From: Scolanthus callimorphus
Lineage: Eukaryota; Cnidaria; Anthozoa; Actiniaria; Edwardsiidae
Direction: 5' to 3'
Assembly (NCBI GenBank): GCA_033964015.1
Contig: CM066924.1
Coordinates: 12,116,625 to 12,180,624, forward strand
DNA: 64,000 bases
The notes under the pieces are model-generated. The model was not told the origin of the DNA, made no database searches, and saw nothing but the letters and a program-made list of their open reading frames with translations. Position numbers and translations under genes: made by a program. Shown one piece after another: positions 1 through 13,100 of the stretch (positions are counted from its first letter, which is position 1; each line of letters opens with the position of its first letter).

Positions 1-580
1 ACCATACAGGTATACAGACAGTACCATACACTTATTACAGACAGTATCATACATGTATTACAGACAGTACCATACAGGTATTACAGACAGTACCACAGTC
101 ATTACAGACAGAATCATACATGTATTACAGACAGTACCATACAGTCATTACAGACAGTACCATACAGTCATTACAGACAGTACCATACAGGTATTACAGA
201 CAGTACCATACAGCTATTACAGACAGTACCATACAGGCATTACAGACAGTACCATACAGGCATTACAGACAGTACCATACAGGCATTACAGACAGTACCA
301 TACAGGCATTACAGACAGTACCATACAGTTATTACATTCCGTACCATGCAGTTATTACAGACAGTATCATACAGGCATTACAGACAGTACCATACAGGTA
401 TTACATTCCGTACCATGCAGTTATTACAGACAGTACCATATAGGCATTACAGACAGTACCATTCAGCTATTACAGACCGTACCATACAGCTATTACAGAT
501 CGTACCATGCAGCTATTACAGACCATACGATACAGTCATTACAGATGGTACCATACAGTTATTACAAACAGTACGATACA
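1..580. repeat. 23-bp minisatellite
   Basis: About 24 head-to-tail copies of a 23-bp unit of the form ATTACAGACAGTACCATACA plus three variable bases. Copies are near-identical up to about 340 and then diverge. Because 23 is not a multiple of 3 and no frame contains a stop, all three plus-strand frames are open and give repeating Tyr/Gln/Thr-rich peptides, which are not genes. The array lies downstream of the last PDE8 exon seen here, so it is probably intronic, and it runs off the left edge. Confidence 0.95.
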
Positions 581-738
581 TTCAGAGTACAAACAAACAG
601 AGACATTACCACAAGTCCACACAATAATTACCTTGTCTTGGCACATCACATCCCGATCGCCTCCGTCCCTGCAAGACAATGTTACATGTTAGGTTGTTGA
701 TCTCCACTAAAACAATAGATTATGCACAGCCCATGTAA

Positions 739-983
739 TGGGCAATTCCAGAAAATATATGTACCCCACCACAGGCGGCACTAGTTTTTGACCCCCCTGT
801 GCATCCAGAATTTCCAAAATAGCTTACCTCCCCATGCATATAGAATTCCTGAGACGTTAACCTAGCTTCAAGCTTCAAAACTCCCCCATGCAAGCAGAAT
901 TCCGAGCTTGAGAACCCCCCTCCCATTCAGAATTTCCAAATGTCGCCCGTCCCCAGGGTACATATATTTTCTGGAATAGCCCA
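739..983. mobile_element. MITE with TIR TGGGCAATTCCAGAAAATA, copy 1
   Basis: Begins TGGGCAATTCCAGAAAATA and ends with the reverse complement (TATTTTCTGGAATAGCCCA). The inside is G/C homopolymer-rich and itself partly palindromic, with repeated GGAATTC-type motifs. No coding capacity. A second copy lies at 4257-4487. This copy ends 29 bp beyond a PDE8 splice donor. Confidence 0.75.
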
Positions 984-1011
984 ATAACAAAACAAACTAT
1001 TCAATGCTCAC

Positions 1012-1116
1012 ATTGCTCATTAATCCACTGACAATGTCATTTGCCATTACATCATCCTCTGCTGCAAGATTCCCAGAAAACACTGGCGAGTACAGTTCTG
1101 CTGTTCTTAAAATTTC
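1012..1116 (-). CDS. PDE8: PDE8 exon 14 (last in window)
   Basis: Thirty-five codons: EILRTAELYSPVFSGNLAAE, DDVMANDIVSGLMSN. It matches PDE8 EILRTTELYSPQF...ANDLVGGLMSDG. Donor GTGAGC. The next family segment (LRRLSGNEYV and the catalytic domain) must lie left of position 1. Confidence 0.95.
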
Positions 1117-4100
1117 CTGCAATAATAACACCACCATCTGTAACATCATTTTTATTAAACTCATTAGGATATACGTCTTGATATAGCTTGGTAAATCATT
1201 TGCCATGGTGGATATTTCAACTTCTGATGAAGTCTTTGAATATGTCATATCACATAATCCTTTGTTCAACCACCTTTGCTTAAAAATCTGATTTTTCGTT
1301 TTTTTGTTTGATTTGTTCTTTCTTCCTGACGTAGTATTTTCAAAGTTGGCTGCTTGTCTGCTATCTACTGTTATTTGAGATAAGAATTCTAATTTCTATT
1401 GACGTCACTGATGACGTTGTATCATGTGACCACATTGTTACACCCCTGTCTGCTGGTGATTCCATTGATGACGTAATAATTATGATCATCTTAATGCGCC
1501 TCCTTTGACTTTTGAACAAGGTCTCAAAGACCTTACATTTCTCACTATGCTGGAAATGTTGACACGTTTGACACTCTGGTCTCCAGGGTAACTTAGATCA
1601 TTTGTTATTATCATTTGCTGTAGTAACTGATGAGTTGCAAGTACCTACCACAACTCTGTCTAGAGCTTGCACGACTGAATATGGACTATTTTCTTGGGCA
1701 GCATTCAGCATGTTGATGACCTGGACAATAACATACGGAAGGGATTGAAGAAACGTGAAATGGTAGAGACTTGATGCTGCTAATCGCATAAAATGGCAAA
1801 TCTTATTAGTCTTATCTACACTCTTTTAACAAAACAAATCATCATTCTAATGGCTACCCTGCACCCGTTCTTAGGGTCTACCAGGCACGGGCTATAGGAT
1901 AGTTTACATCAGTGTTATTGTAGAAACTATTGGACGAGTGTGTGTAATTGATTGTAATGGGCTGGTTATGCTTGCAAAACTTCACGAATCACCCTGATAA
2001 TCAGACTTTATACAGCTTAAAACTACTCGAATCACACTTTCAATTGTTTATCTAGTCCTAAACACAGTTATATTTCGCTTACCGGTTTGTACGAGATGTT
2101 ATTCGGCCTAACCGACACGCAACGTAACTTAATCGATGACCAACACCTTTTCATAACTAACTTAGTGGCGCGTCTCTTGAATAGAAGGCGTACACTGCTC
2201 TTTTTAAAAAGCGGAAAGACATCTCGTACAAACCTGAAGGTTTTACACATGAAACAAAGGCACATGGAACAGCTGCAGGGGGTGGATGGGGACCTTTTCT
2301 AGTACAATCGAGAAGAGAAACTGATGATGATGGATTGTTACCTTTGTTATTGGAGCCTCTATTCTTGCCGTCATTGAGGGTCGCCGGTGAAGGTTCCCTG
2401 ATGAACAACAAGACAAACACAAACATACACAATCGCATCATCAAAGACGGTACAATGTACACCAGCACGCAAGCTGTCTTGGCTGGTTAGAATGGATGAG
2501 CGTACAAAACTAAACGCAAAGTAAATACACTCACAAACGAAACCTATGCAACACTGACGATTGCAGGACTAGATGCAAGTAATAATTTGTTTGTTTTTTT
2601 AGTTGCAATCTGATGGCTGGTGGAGCCCCGGGGGGTGTACTTCCATATTTTTTGGTCGGGGATGATCGTCGTATCTTTTATGGGTTAAAGGGAGCCTGTC
2701 ACGCAACTGCGCAGCTGTTCTGCGCATCTCAAATCAGAGAAGTATCGTCCCGTAACGATGGTCAGCGAAAGCTAGAAAGCTAGAAAACAAATCGTTTATA
2801 ATCTCGATATTTCTCGATCCATCGGACCATTCATTTTAACTTTACATACTCTTAAATAGTTAAGTATGTGTCCATGAAATTATAATCCACAGGTCCATCC
2901 TGTTTTTGTTTTTTATTTCCAAACAGAGAAGGTTACTATCTGGAAGGCAGGATGAAAGAATCTATTCACATCAGGGTTCAAAAAGTGGATATCATGTTTC
3001 ATAAGTATGTGAAATCTTGTTCACATACTTATCCTAGGTGTGCACTTGACTACCGAGCCAACCATCAATAAAAGCTCTGATTTTCTGTCTCCTTAAACGT
3101 TTATGTATTCAAGTTTAGATTTCTAAATTGACATGAAATTTTTCTTTACCCTTACTTTATAAATCAATAGGTCTATTGGTTTTCCTGTGCACTAAATTAC
3201 AAAATTAAAATGTTATAGTTTTGTGTTTATGTTTATATTTATGAACGCATACTAACTGTTTCAGGGCTTTCAAAGTTAGCAATTTTGGAGTGATAGAAAG
3301 CCCTGAAATCATGCATGGATAATACAGGACAGTAGGTCTAATACGTCTGTAATCCATGCAATTCAGTTAGTACTGTTGATCTCCCTTACCATTTGGTAAA
3401 GTGCTACTATAGTCTACTTGTTCTTTATGGCCAGTACCTGATCCAGGCTGTAGATAGCAAATAAAGCGTCTAAGAACATGAGTTGACCATTGATTCAATA
3501 GCACACAGATGATGCCACATTAATTAAAAACTCAGACAAGCAAATATACTTTTCTCCCATTTTCTCAGTTTTCTCTCTAACTAAAGAATGCACCAAAATG
3601 AATTGGTAAACTGGTAGTCCCACTCATTATAGCAGAGCTTCGTATTTCGAATGCGATCCTTCTGAATGGGATTTCAGAGGGATTCGATGTCTGAGTCTCG
3701 TGATCTAATTTTAGAATCAGCGTGTGGCGCTATTGAGAATAGATTCCAATTAACAAAAAGGACAATACATGGCAATTACACAACATGGAGACAGGAGTGC
3801 TGATGTTAACATTAGTATTAATCAAAATAGTGTGAATCCTGTAGATTGTGACTTACCGTCTCCATGTGCATGTTGACGCTCATATTCATATTAACTTTAT
3901 TTAACGAGTTTGCCTCCTTCAGTTCTCTTTTTACTGTCACATGATGGGATACTTTCCTGCAAGCAGGCAAGATTGGACATTATAAGTTTCTCATTTGATC
4001 CAACAAACACTAACTCGACTGCTTACTTACCCTCCTTTGCCAATAATAGGAACAATATAAACATAGTGCAAGAACTGCTCTCCATTTTTCCTTTTCCCCA

Positions 4101-7100
4101 TATATCGTCCTTCCCAAGTCTGAGAACAACAACAACAATGCAGTGGTTATACAACAAATCAGATGCACAACAGAAGGTCCAGTCCAAACATTGATTCACG
4201 AAAATGAGGTGTCTGCAGAGAAAAACTGTATGGTGTTGTTTTAAAGCTAAGAGAATTGGGCAATTCCAGAAAATAAAGGTACCCACCCCACAGGCGGCAT
4301 TTGGAAATTCCGATGGGATGGGGGGTTTAAGAACTTGGAATTCTGATTGCAAGGGGGGTTTTCGGAGCTGGATTTCTTTAACCTGCCCGGAATTCTATAT
4401 GCATGGGGGGGTAAACCATTTTGGAAATTATGGATGCAAACTAGTGCCGCCCGTGGGGAGGGTACCTTTATTTTCTGGAATTGCCCATTGCCTATCTTAT
4501 ACAATATTCTATTTATAGTGAAATTCACTTCCAGCCCCTTTGCTTTTAAAAGCCTTGACTACCAACAAATAATTCCATTCTTATATAGATGGTTTGAAAA
4601 ATGGTGTGAGGGATTTTCTTATTATGCATATTATGGAAATATCACATAACAAAGTTGAAAATTTCATTATTTACACAATCCTGGTAACAAAAATTTCCAT
4701 AATCAGGAGTAACTTTTTGCATAGCCAGAAGGGTGTGAATTCAGCATTTTCTCTGTGTTTTCTCTTTTCAGTGATAGAGATCTATTTATTTATTGTGTAT
4801 CTATGATAGATGAATCTATCATAGATAGATTCATCTATCATAGATTCCCACTCTTGGCTCGTCACCACACCAAGACATCTACGACATCTTTTTTTCCGAA
4901 AACGGCATTAGAGCGCAATTAGACAACATCCGTACAGACAAGGCGTGCGGGCCAGATGCTGTCCCAGCCAGAGTACTGAAAGAGGCCGCGACTGAGCTTG
5001 CGCCCATCCTCACATTGCTGTTCGAGCAGTCAATGAAAGATGGGGTACTCCCTACAGCGTGGAAGGACGCTAATATATCAGCAATCTACAAGAAGGGCCT
5101 AAGATCTGACCCACAGAATTATCGCCCAGTATCTTTAACATCTCTGGTTTCAAAATTGATGGAACACATTGTTTCTAAACATATAATGTGTCACCTATCA
5201 GTAAATAACATCCTTACTCCGCTGCAGCATGGATTCCTGGAAGGTCTCTCTTGCTCCACCCAACTAATAACTGTCATTCATGATTGGTCATCCGTTTTAA
5301 ACGCTCATGGGCAAGTAGACGTAGTATTTCTCGATTTTGCCAAGGCGTTCGACTCGGTTCCTCATGAACGCCTACTGGTCAAGGCCGAGTACTATGGAAT
5401 CAGAGGAAGACTCTTACTGTGGCTAAGGCACTTTCTTACCAACAGAAGACAGCGAGTGGTCGTCAATGGGGCCTCTTCCACCTGGTCCCCAGTACTATCA
5501 GGCGTGCCCCAGGGCACAGTCTTAGGACCGATCTTATTCTTGCTGTTCATAAATGACCTACCATCTGGAATCAAGTCTCACATGAAACTGTTTGCCGACG
5601 ACAGCGTCCTTTACCGCCCAATAAAGAGCTCTGATGACCACCACGCCCTACAGCAGGATCTTCACTACCTTGAACGATGGGCAGACCAATGGCAGATGAA
5701 GTTTGCGCCTAAAAAATGTTACGTATTGACCATCACCTTGAAGCGTGACAAGTCCCAGTTTCCATATTGTCTATGTGGCACAGCACTCCATGGGGTTAGC
5801 GTCCAAAATATCTTGGAGTTCACATTTCAACATCTCTCAATTGGTCTAAACACACGGAGGAAGTCAAGAAGAAGGCCAATGCAGTCTTGGGTATCCTACA
5901 AAGGCATTTATCTTCCTGTCCAGCTGCTGTGAAGGAGCAGGCCTACAAGGCGCTGGTACGACCACTGGCGGAGTACGGGATGGTGGCATGGAGTCCCCAC
6001 ACTAAGAAGGACATTCAAAAGGTTGAATCTGTACAACGCCGCGCCGCCAGATTTGTGTGCAACGATTACGGAAGGCATAGCAGTGTCACAGATATGTTGG
6101 TAAACCTAGGATGGCACTCATTAGAACTTAGGCGATCAGTATTCGACTCTGTCATGTTCTATAAGATCTACCACGGGCTAGTCAAAATTGATTTCCCATG
6201 TGACGTCCAGCGCAAACCTGGCTGTTACTCAACCAGGTCAAGCGTCAGAAACACCTGCCAACTTACACTTCCGCCTCCTTCTATTAATCAGTTTAAATTC
6301 TCCTTTTTTTCAAGAACTATCCCCGTCTGGAACTCTCTGCCACAGCAAATCATAGACCTCAGTACTGCTAATGAATTTAAGATAGCCGCCACTGGCGAGC
6401 TGGCCCGGCAATGATCTAGTTATCATACTACCCATGTACATGTCGTTATTGTCGTGCTTGTCTCTCGTTGTCTTTATTGCTACGTTTATTTATTTATTGT
6501 TTCCTTTACTTTATTTATTTATTTTATTTTATTTTATTCAAGGCGTAGTATGTGCATGGGTGGTTGGTACGCTGTACCTCATTGCCGGATTAGCTCGCTA
6601 GTGGCAATTATTGTATTTAAAGAATCGATAATTCCTTTGACAGCTAGATTTATATGTGATTTATTGTGTCAATTTGAGTTGTTATAAGTATGTTTGTGCT
6701 TCCCATGTACCTAGTAAGGTTTAAGTGGAATAAGGATTAAGGATTATTATTATTACAAAATTAGCATAAAAAATGTTTGGAAAGGAAAATCGAAAATTCT
6801 CCAGAAGAAAACATTTCAATTAAATCTGGAGGTGTGCAAATTAATATGAAGGGGGAGGGGGGAGCTTTTTTTTAGTAAACACTGTATGCACTATACCTAG
6901 AGCTCCATAATAATAATTGTACTTACTTTCCCTTTCTTCAATTGAGAATGTATTGCTTCATTTAATTCCTAGAAGAATAGACAATACATACTAATGTATA
7001 ATAGAGTGGTTTTCATATGACTGTAGTGAAACCAATCGCAAAGTTATTACACCAATTCTGAATAAAACCTATAGGAGTAATTACAAAGTAATTGTGAATT

Positions 7101-10100
7101 ACTCATGACAGTCATCTGAAATCTGCTCTAATTGTCATTAATCCAGCTGGATAACAATGTAAAACTGTGCTTGACTTACCGGTCTTTGCTCAGTATGCAT
7201 TAGGTTTTGCCAGTGACCTATAACCTCTTGCCGATAAAAACCAGTCATATTCTCATATGCTGGATTCACATACTATAAACATAAAACAAACATTACCAAA
7301 TGACTGTATATTAACAGTACCAAATATTCTGACAACTGATCCTGGAGCATTACAATAGTAGAGAAAGGGGCAAAAGTTTTAGTCAAGATACATCCTTTGG
7401 ATGACTTGTAAATGGGAGCGTAAAAGGCAGGAAAGGAAAAGCATGTGAACTGTTTTATTTCTTTTAAAAGTAAATGTAATGCATAGAGACCGACTCTTCA
7501 GACTTGCAGCCGATAAGCTGAATTACATAGGATCTCATGGTGCCAATGGCTGTGGATGGTCAATCCCGCATCCAAGTGGTTCTTAACATCCCTCCCTCTG
7601 GTTTAGGTTAATCTATTGCATGTGAGAGACTGGACCTATGGTTTTACATCCTGATGCAAAGATGCAAAGGTCCAACCATTTGCAGATGTCAGAGCAAAGG
7701 CAGCACCGGCCGAGGTTGAACCCCAACCTCCCGCACAACATCCCGGCCTCTACCACTACACTAACTGGTTGGCAGTTAGCTTAAGAAACAAACACGACAT
7801 GAAAATGCAACAGAATGCAAATCAGATCAAAGATGGGAAAGCCAAAGCCAAAGGAGTATAATGTTTTTTCTCACATTATACTCACCTCAACATGAACTTG
7901 ATAATCAGGTCTATCAGGATCTAATCTGCTTATTTCAACAGCATCATGTGCATGTTCTATAGCAATCAGTAAACAAGTTGCAGCCCTAAAACAAAAGACA
8001 AAACTCTTGCATGCTTTGATCTACTGGTCAAACCAGGAATTTGGGCCCATGCACAATGATGGGAAATGTGACACCATGGTGCGAGTCACATGGATATACC
8101 TGTAAATATCTAGCATGAGTAACATGGATGGTAAGTATGCTTGTAATTAATGAAGTGTGAGTCACATGGGTAATAGGTACAATAATGCTCTTGAGTAACG
8201 TAATATCCACTCGCAAGACATGCGTGTAAACTCGCTAGCCTGTGTAGCTGGCAGTTTTGTGGGCTTTTCGCTAGGGTTTTTACTCGTGAAATATGCTGTG
8301 TTTAGCACTAAATAAGCCAAAGGGCTGTCCTAGGGGCAAAAGTCAAAACGCAATTGTCTTTTGTCTCTCAGCCTTAGTTTGCACAGCCATTTAGCACTCA
8401 CAAAGTAAACAAAGCGGAAAGAAAACATTTGCACATAAAAACCTACTGAAAAGCAAATGATTGCCAGTTATGCAGGCTAAGATTCACAAGACAAATGAAT
8501 TGTGAGTGGAATGAATGAGCCAGCTTAATGTGCACTTAATTAAAAACAGACTCACAAGCAAAATTAATCTAGAAATATCCTCACAACTCTAGAGGGCAGT
8601 GTTATGTTACCAAAGAGTGGTATGGTATGCTTGTAAATATGCAGAGTGGTACCAACCTCAATTTAAATTGTGAACAAACTTCACCATGTTCTAACATTTG
8701 CAATTCATTGAAACAGGCTCCAACATTAGCGTTTTCTACGAATCGCTGTTGAAAAAAGAAAAACGTACTGATTGATTATGCAGAAGAGGACAAGACCAGG
8801 AGACATGCATTGAAACGCTGTACCATGGTTCAGCATGGCCTGCTTAGCAAAATACTGAATGTTGCTGAAGGCTAGTTCATCTCTGAAGGCTATGTGTTCA
8901 TCTCTGGCTTTTTACTTACTCTATCAAAACCAGTTTTCATCAATGGCACAAAAGAGGGCTCATCTGTCCCTCTGGGGCTGTCAAGAGAAGAACACTATGT
9001 TAGAGGGTTACCTTGATTATCACGACAACATCTCTTGTCAGAAAGATTATCACTTGTTCAGTCAGTCTTGTCACATGTACTCTGAACATCCTATTCTACC
9101 ATTAATTACATTCACTAATGTTTTATATAGTTATAGCTTTATTGTTAGCTCTGTTGCAGATTGGAAAATAAGCCACAAGAAACAACCAACAAGAGTCTGA
9201 ATATGTCCACCTTCAAGTTACACACACAAGATATACTAGCTAGCTGCATCATGTACTCATTGTGTATATTGTATAATGTGAAGTGGAGTACAGAGATGCA
9301 ATAAGCAAGCTTTGTAAATCTAAAGCCATCGGCTGAATCAAGTTTACCATTGTTTGAGCACAGCAATAATACAGGTGTTTTCACTTGGTCTTGTCTTTCT
9401 GATGCTCCTACAAAGCTTTTCTCCGTCAATGGGGGTGGTGTCTCTCATATCAATAAAAATAACCTAAGAAAGATAATTATCATCTTAAACCCATTTTGAA
9501 AATAGCATACAAACGTCATAATATAGATTTAGCCAGTGCTCCAAAGTGGAGCTCCCAATAAGTTTGATAACGTCATTGATGATGTCACATTATGTGACCA
9601 TGTTGTTGCTTACCAGTAGTCCTTACTTCCTAAACAATACAGTGCTGAATAGTGTGCTGATATTACTACAGAAATCACTAAACTGTCGGCACCCTCGAAA
9701 ATTCGATCGATCGTTTGTCAGTTTCAGTTCGTTCGTCTGGCCTGTTTTGATCGATCGAAATGGTCACGTGACATACAAATTTTGTATCAAACAATGGAAG
9801 AAGCGTGTCATATGATAATTTCGATCGATAGAAACGGCCAGACGAGCGATCTGAAACTGACAAACGGTTGATCGATTTTTCTAGGGTGCCGACAGTTTAG
9901 TGATTTCGGTAGTAAGGTTTAGTAGAAACCCACTCGCATACTATCACGAATCCTGCAATCCGATTGGCTAGCGCAAAACTTTCTACAACTATGAAAATAA
10001 ATATGTTTTAGCAACAACGAAGGTAGTATGCTAGTGGGTTTCTACTAAAACAATTAGACTACTCGTTCTCGTTTTCTATGAGTCAAATAGTCAACTCGGC

Positions 10101-13100
10101 GCTACGCGCCTCGTTAACTATCTATTGACTCATAGAAAACTCGAACTTGTAGTCTAATTGTTAAATAGATATAGGTTGGAGGTCTCCATGGAAAAAAAAT
10201 CGTGTCGGGTCGCAATTGAACCTAAAAAACTGACTTCGGTATCATTTTAAAGCTAAAAGAATGAAGTTTTCGGACGTTTAAACTATTTAGTGGAATTTAT
10301 TACCATACTCAAGATTTTGGGCCCAAAACAAAAACTTGGTGTGTTTGCTTTTAGAGTTCCAGGATGTTCGGGATTAAATAAACACGGCCGCTCTAAACTG
10401 AATTATGATAAAAGATGAATGTTCTAAAAAACCATGTGCAGGATTTTTGATTTGGAAATATTTTTCAAAATATCACGTTCTAAAGTTAAACTTCGTATTC
10501 TTTACGGTTTTTTAATGGAAAATAAAATTAATTTAGAAAAGAAAATCAAAAATCCCGCACACGGTTTTCTCAATACTACATGTGTCTATCATCTCCGTAA
10601 ATTTGAGGTCAATATCTTAAAACAGGTCCGACCTAGAACTCTGAGAAGTTTTTTCGGGCTTTGGTTGGTTGGCTAGCTCCATCCCTTACTTGAAAGCCAG
10701 TTGTACTTAGCCAATCGAGTTGGAGGCACGTGCAGAGATAGCTACGCCAGGAAAAATTGAAAAAAGTAGATTTGCCAATGTTAGCAAAATTAACCTATAT
10801 TACCTTAAGTATGGATCTTTAGTGAGCACAATTGCTGATTTTTCAGTCCTCTTATTCTCATCTCTGTTGTTGCAATTTTTATAAACGTAATTTACCTCTG
10901 GCTGACTGTTGAGGTACAGCTCCATAGCAGCTTCTGAACTCTTGCATATATTACATCTATAGCCTCCACGGTTTGCAGCCTGTAAGAAACTTTCTGTCTG
11001 AGCATCTTCCTTAGCAAACACTAGCATTATCTGAAACAAAAGCATAAAACTCAATAAGACAGGGACCACAGAATTATGCGTGGATGCGGAAGCACATAAT
11101 TTGGCTTTCTCCGCATAATCCGAAAATTTCCGCATAATAGCGCATAATTTCTGAAAATTTACCGAAATCTACTAAGAAAATATCATTATTTTATGTTTTT
11201 ATTACGATTCTTAACTACATTTAACACTTATGTACGATAAAAACGATGCACTTTCCACGAAATCGATCGTTGGAGTAGTTGGTAGAGGAAGACAATGTCA
11301 ATGGGGATGTGGACGACATATCACTTATCTGCATGTACTAGTTTTGTCACATTTCTCAGATTTCATTAACCGTTTTGACTTTTCCTTTGCATTTTAATCT
11401 CAATAACAACAAACTCGCAACCCATTGACATATAGATTTGCATCTGCGCGCATTGCGTTCTGTAATCAAATTGCAGTTCTCTGCTTTTGTCACTCTCATT
11501 GCAGTTGTTGTAGATTATGTATGATGTTAGTACTGAATCGTTCTAGTATAAATGTGGAGTGAGATTTCTACTTAATCTAGACTTTCCCAAAAGTCTGTTG
11601 TTCCACTTTTTTTAATTGGCTTTTTTTTTACTCTCCTGTGCGCCACAACATGGTGTGCTTTGTTTCTTCACTTTGCTCTAAGAAAAAACATAGAGGACGA
11701 CTTGGGGCATTAGTCTTAACCACAGCGTCCCTAATAAGAATGCAATAACACCCTCCCTAAAAAGCGAAAGCAACATCATTAGATAAAATTCTACCTCCAA
11801 TAGTCTAGTTTCAAATTCTCTAATCAACTGCTGAATAGGCATGTAACACTTGCATAAATACAGTGTGAGCCTTGGTTTGAACCCGAAAGTTGTGAATACC
11901 AACAAGTCCAAAATGTTTTGTCTATTGTCTCCATTCAAGCTTCGTCAGTTTCTTGTTGGTATTCACAACTTTTTCTACTTCAAACCGAGGCTCCCACTGT
12001 ATTTATGCGCCGCCAATGCCTATTCAGCGGTAGACTAGAGAATTTGAAACTGGACTATTGCAAGGATTATATAAACACTGGGAAGAAAACAGGTTTTTGT
12101 AACACTTTTCGAGTAACACGCAGACAGTTTGAAAGGTAAAAAAATCTGTAACAATTTTTAACATTAAAAAAAGTCTTGCACAATCCCAAATAATGTTGCG
12201 CAATTTCCCGCATAATTCAGATTTTGTTCGCATAATTTGCTGAAAAGTCCCGCATAATTTGAGAAAATTTTCCGCATCATTCCGTGGTCTCTGATAAGAA
12301 ATAGTCAAGAATATAATAAAATAATATTGATTTTTTCCTCCAGGGCATGGTAATGCATTTTGCATCTGAATGGTTCTTAGAGCTCGTGCACGTGGGCAAT
12401 ACTTTCCTATCTCCTGACCTACCGGTAGGTCACAGTAATCATTTGTGCACTCTTGCTTTCATCCAAAAAATACAATTTTAGGGTTGGAAAAAAAGTTTTA
12501 GGTGTTTTTTTTTTAGGTTGGTCTGTAAAGGGAAAAACTGTGACCTCAGCCTGGAAAATGTTGATCGAGGCCAGACCCAGACCTCGGTCACAGTTTTTCC
12601 CTATATGGACCTCCCAGCCAGAATATATTTACACAACATGAAGCTGTTTTACTTTTTTATTGTAAGTCCTAAGATTTATTGAAAAACTAAATTTCAAAGT
12701 TTTCTAAAATAATACAGGGATATATATGGGATTACCATTGTCAAAGATTTTTCCTCCGAAATACAACATTTCTTTGAACTTTGAATTTTATTTTATTTGG
12801 TTCCCATGAGAATTGTTTGGCGCAACAATCAGAGCTTATAGCCCACTTATATTCATACCTTTCAAAAAACACTAAAACCAAATTCAGATTTCATATTTTT
12901 TCAGTAACAAGATTTTTGACCACTTCTTGTTCAAATTGCTTGAAGTTCTAAAAACAATCCATCTTAATTACTCATCGCCAAATGTATTGCAATCATACTA
13001 ACTATAATTGCAGGTATTAAATTTCCTATAAAACATTTGAATCTTTGAATGACAAACATTACACGGGATTGCCCGGTTGACGTATATGCAAAGTAAAATG

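Noticed and set aside
53..700. Long repetitive open frame (215 codons) on the plus strand
   Set aside because: It is the 23-bp minisatellite; all three frames are open and there is no splice or start context.
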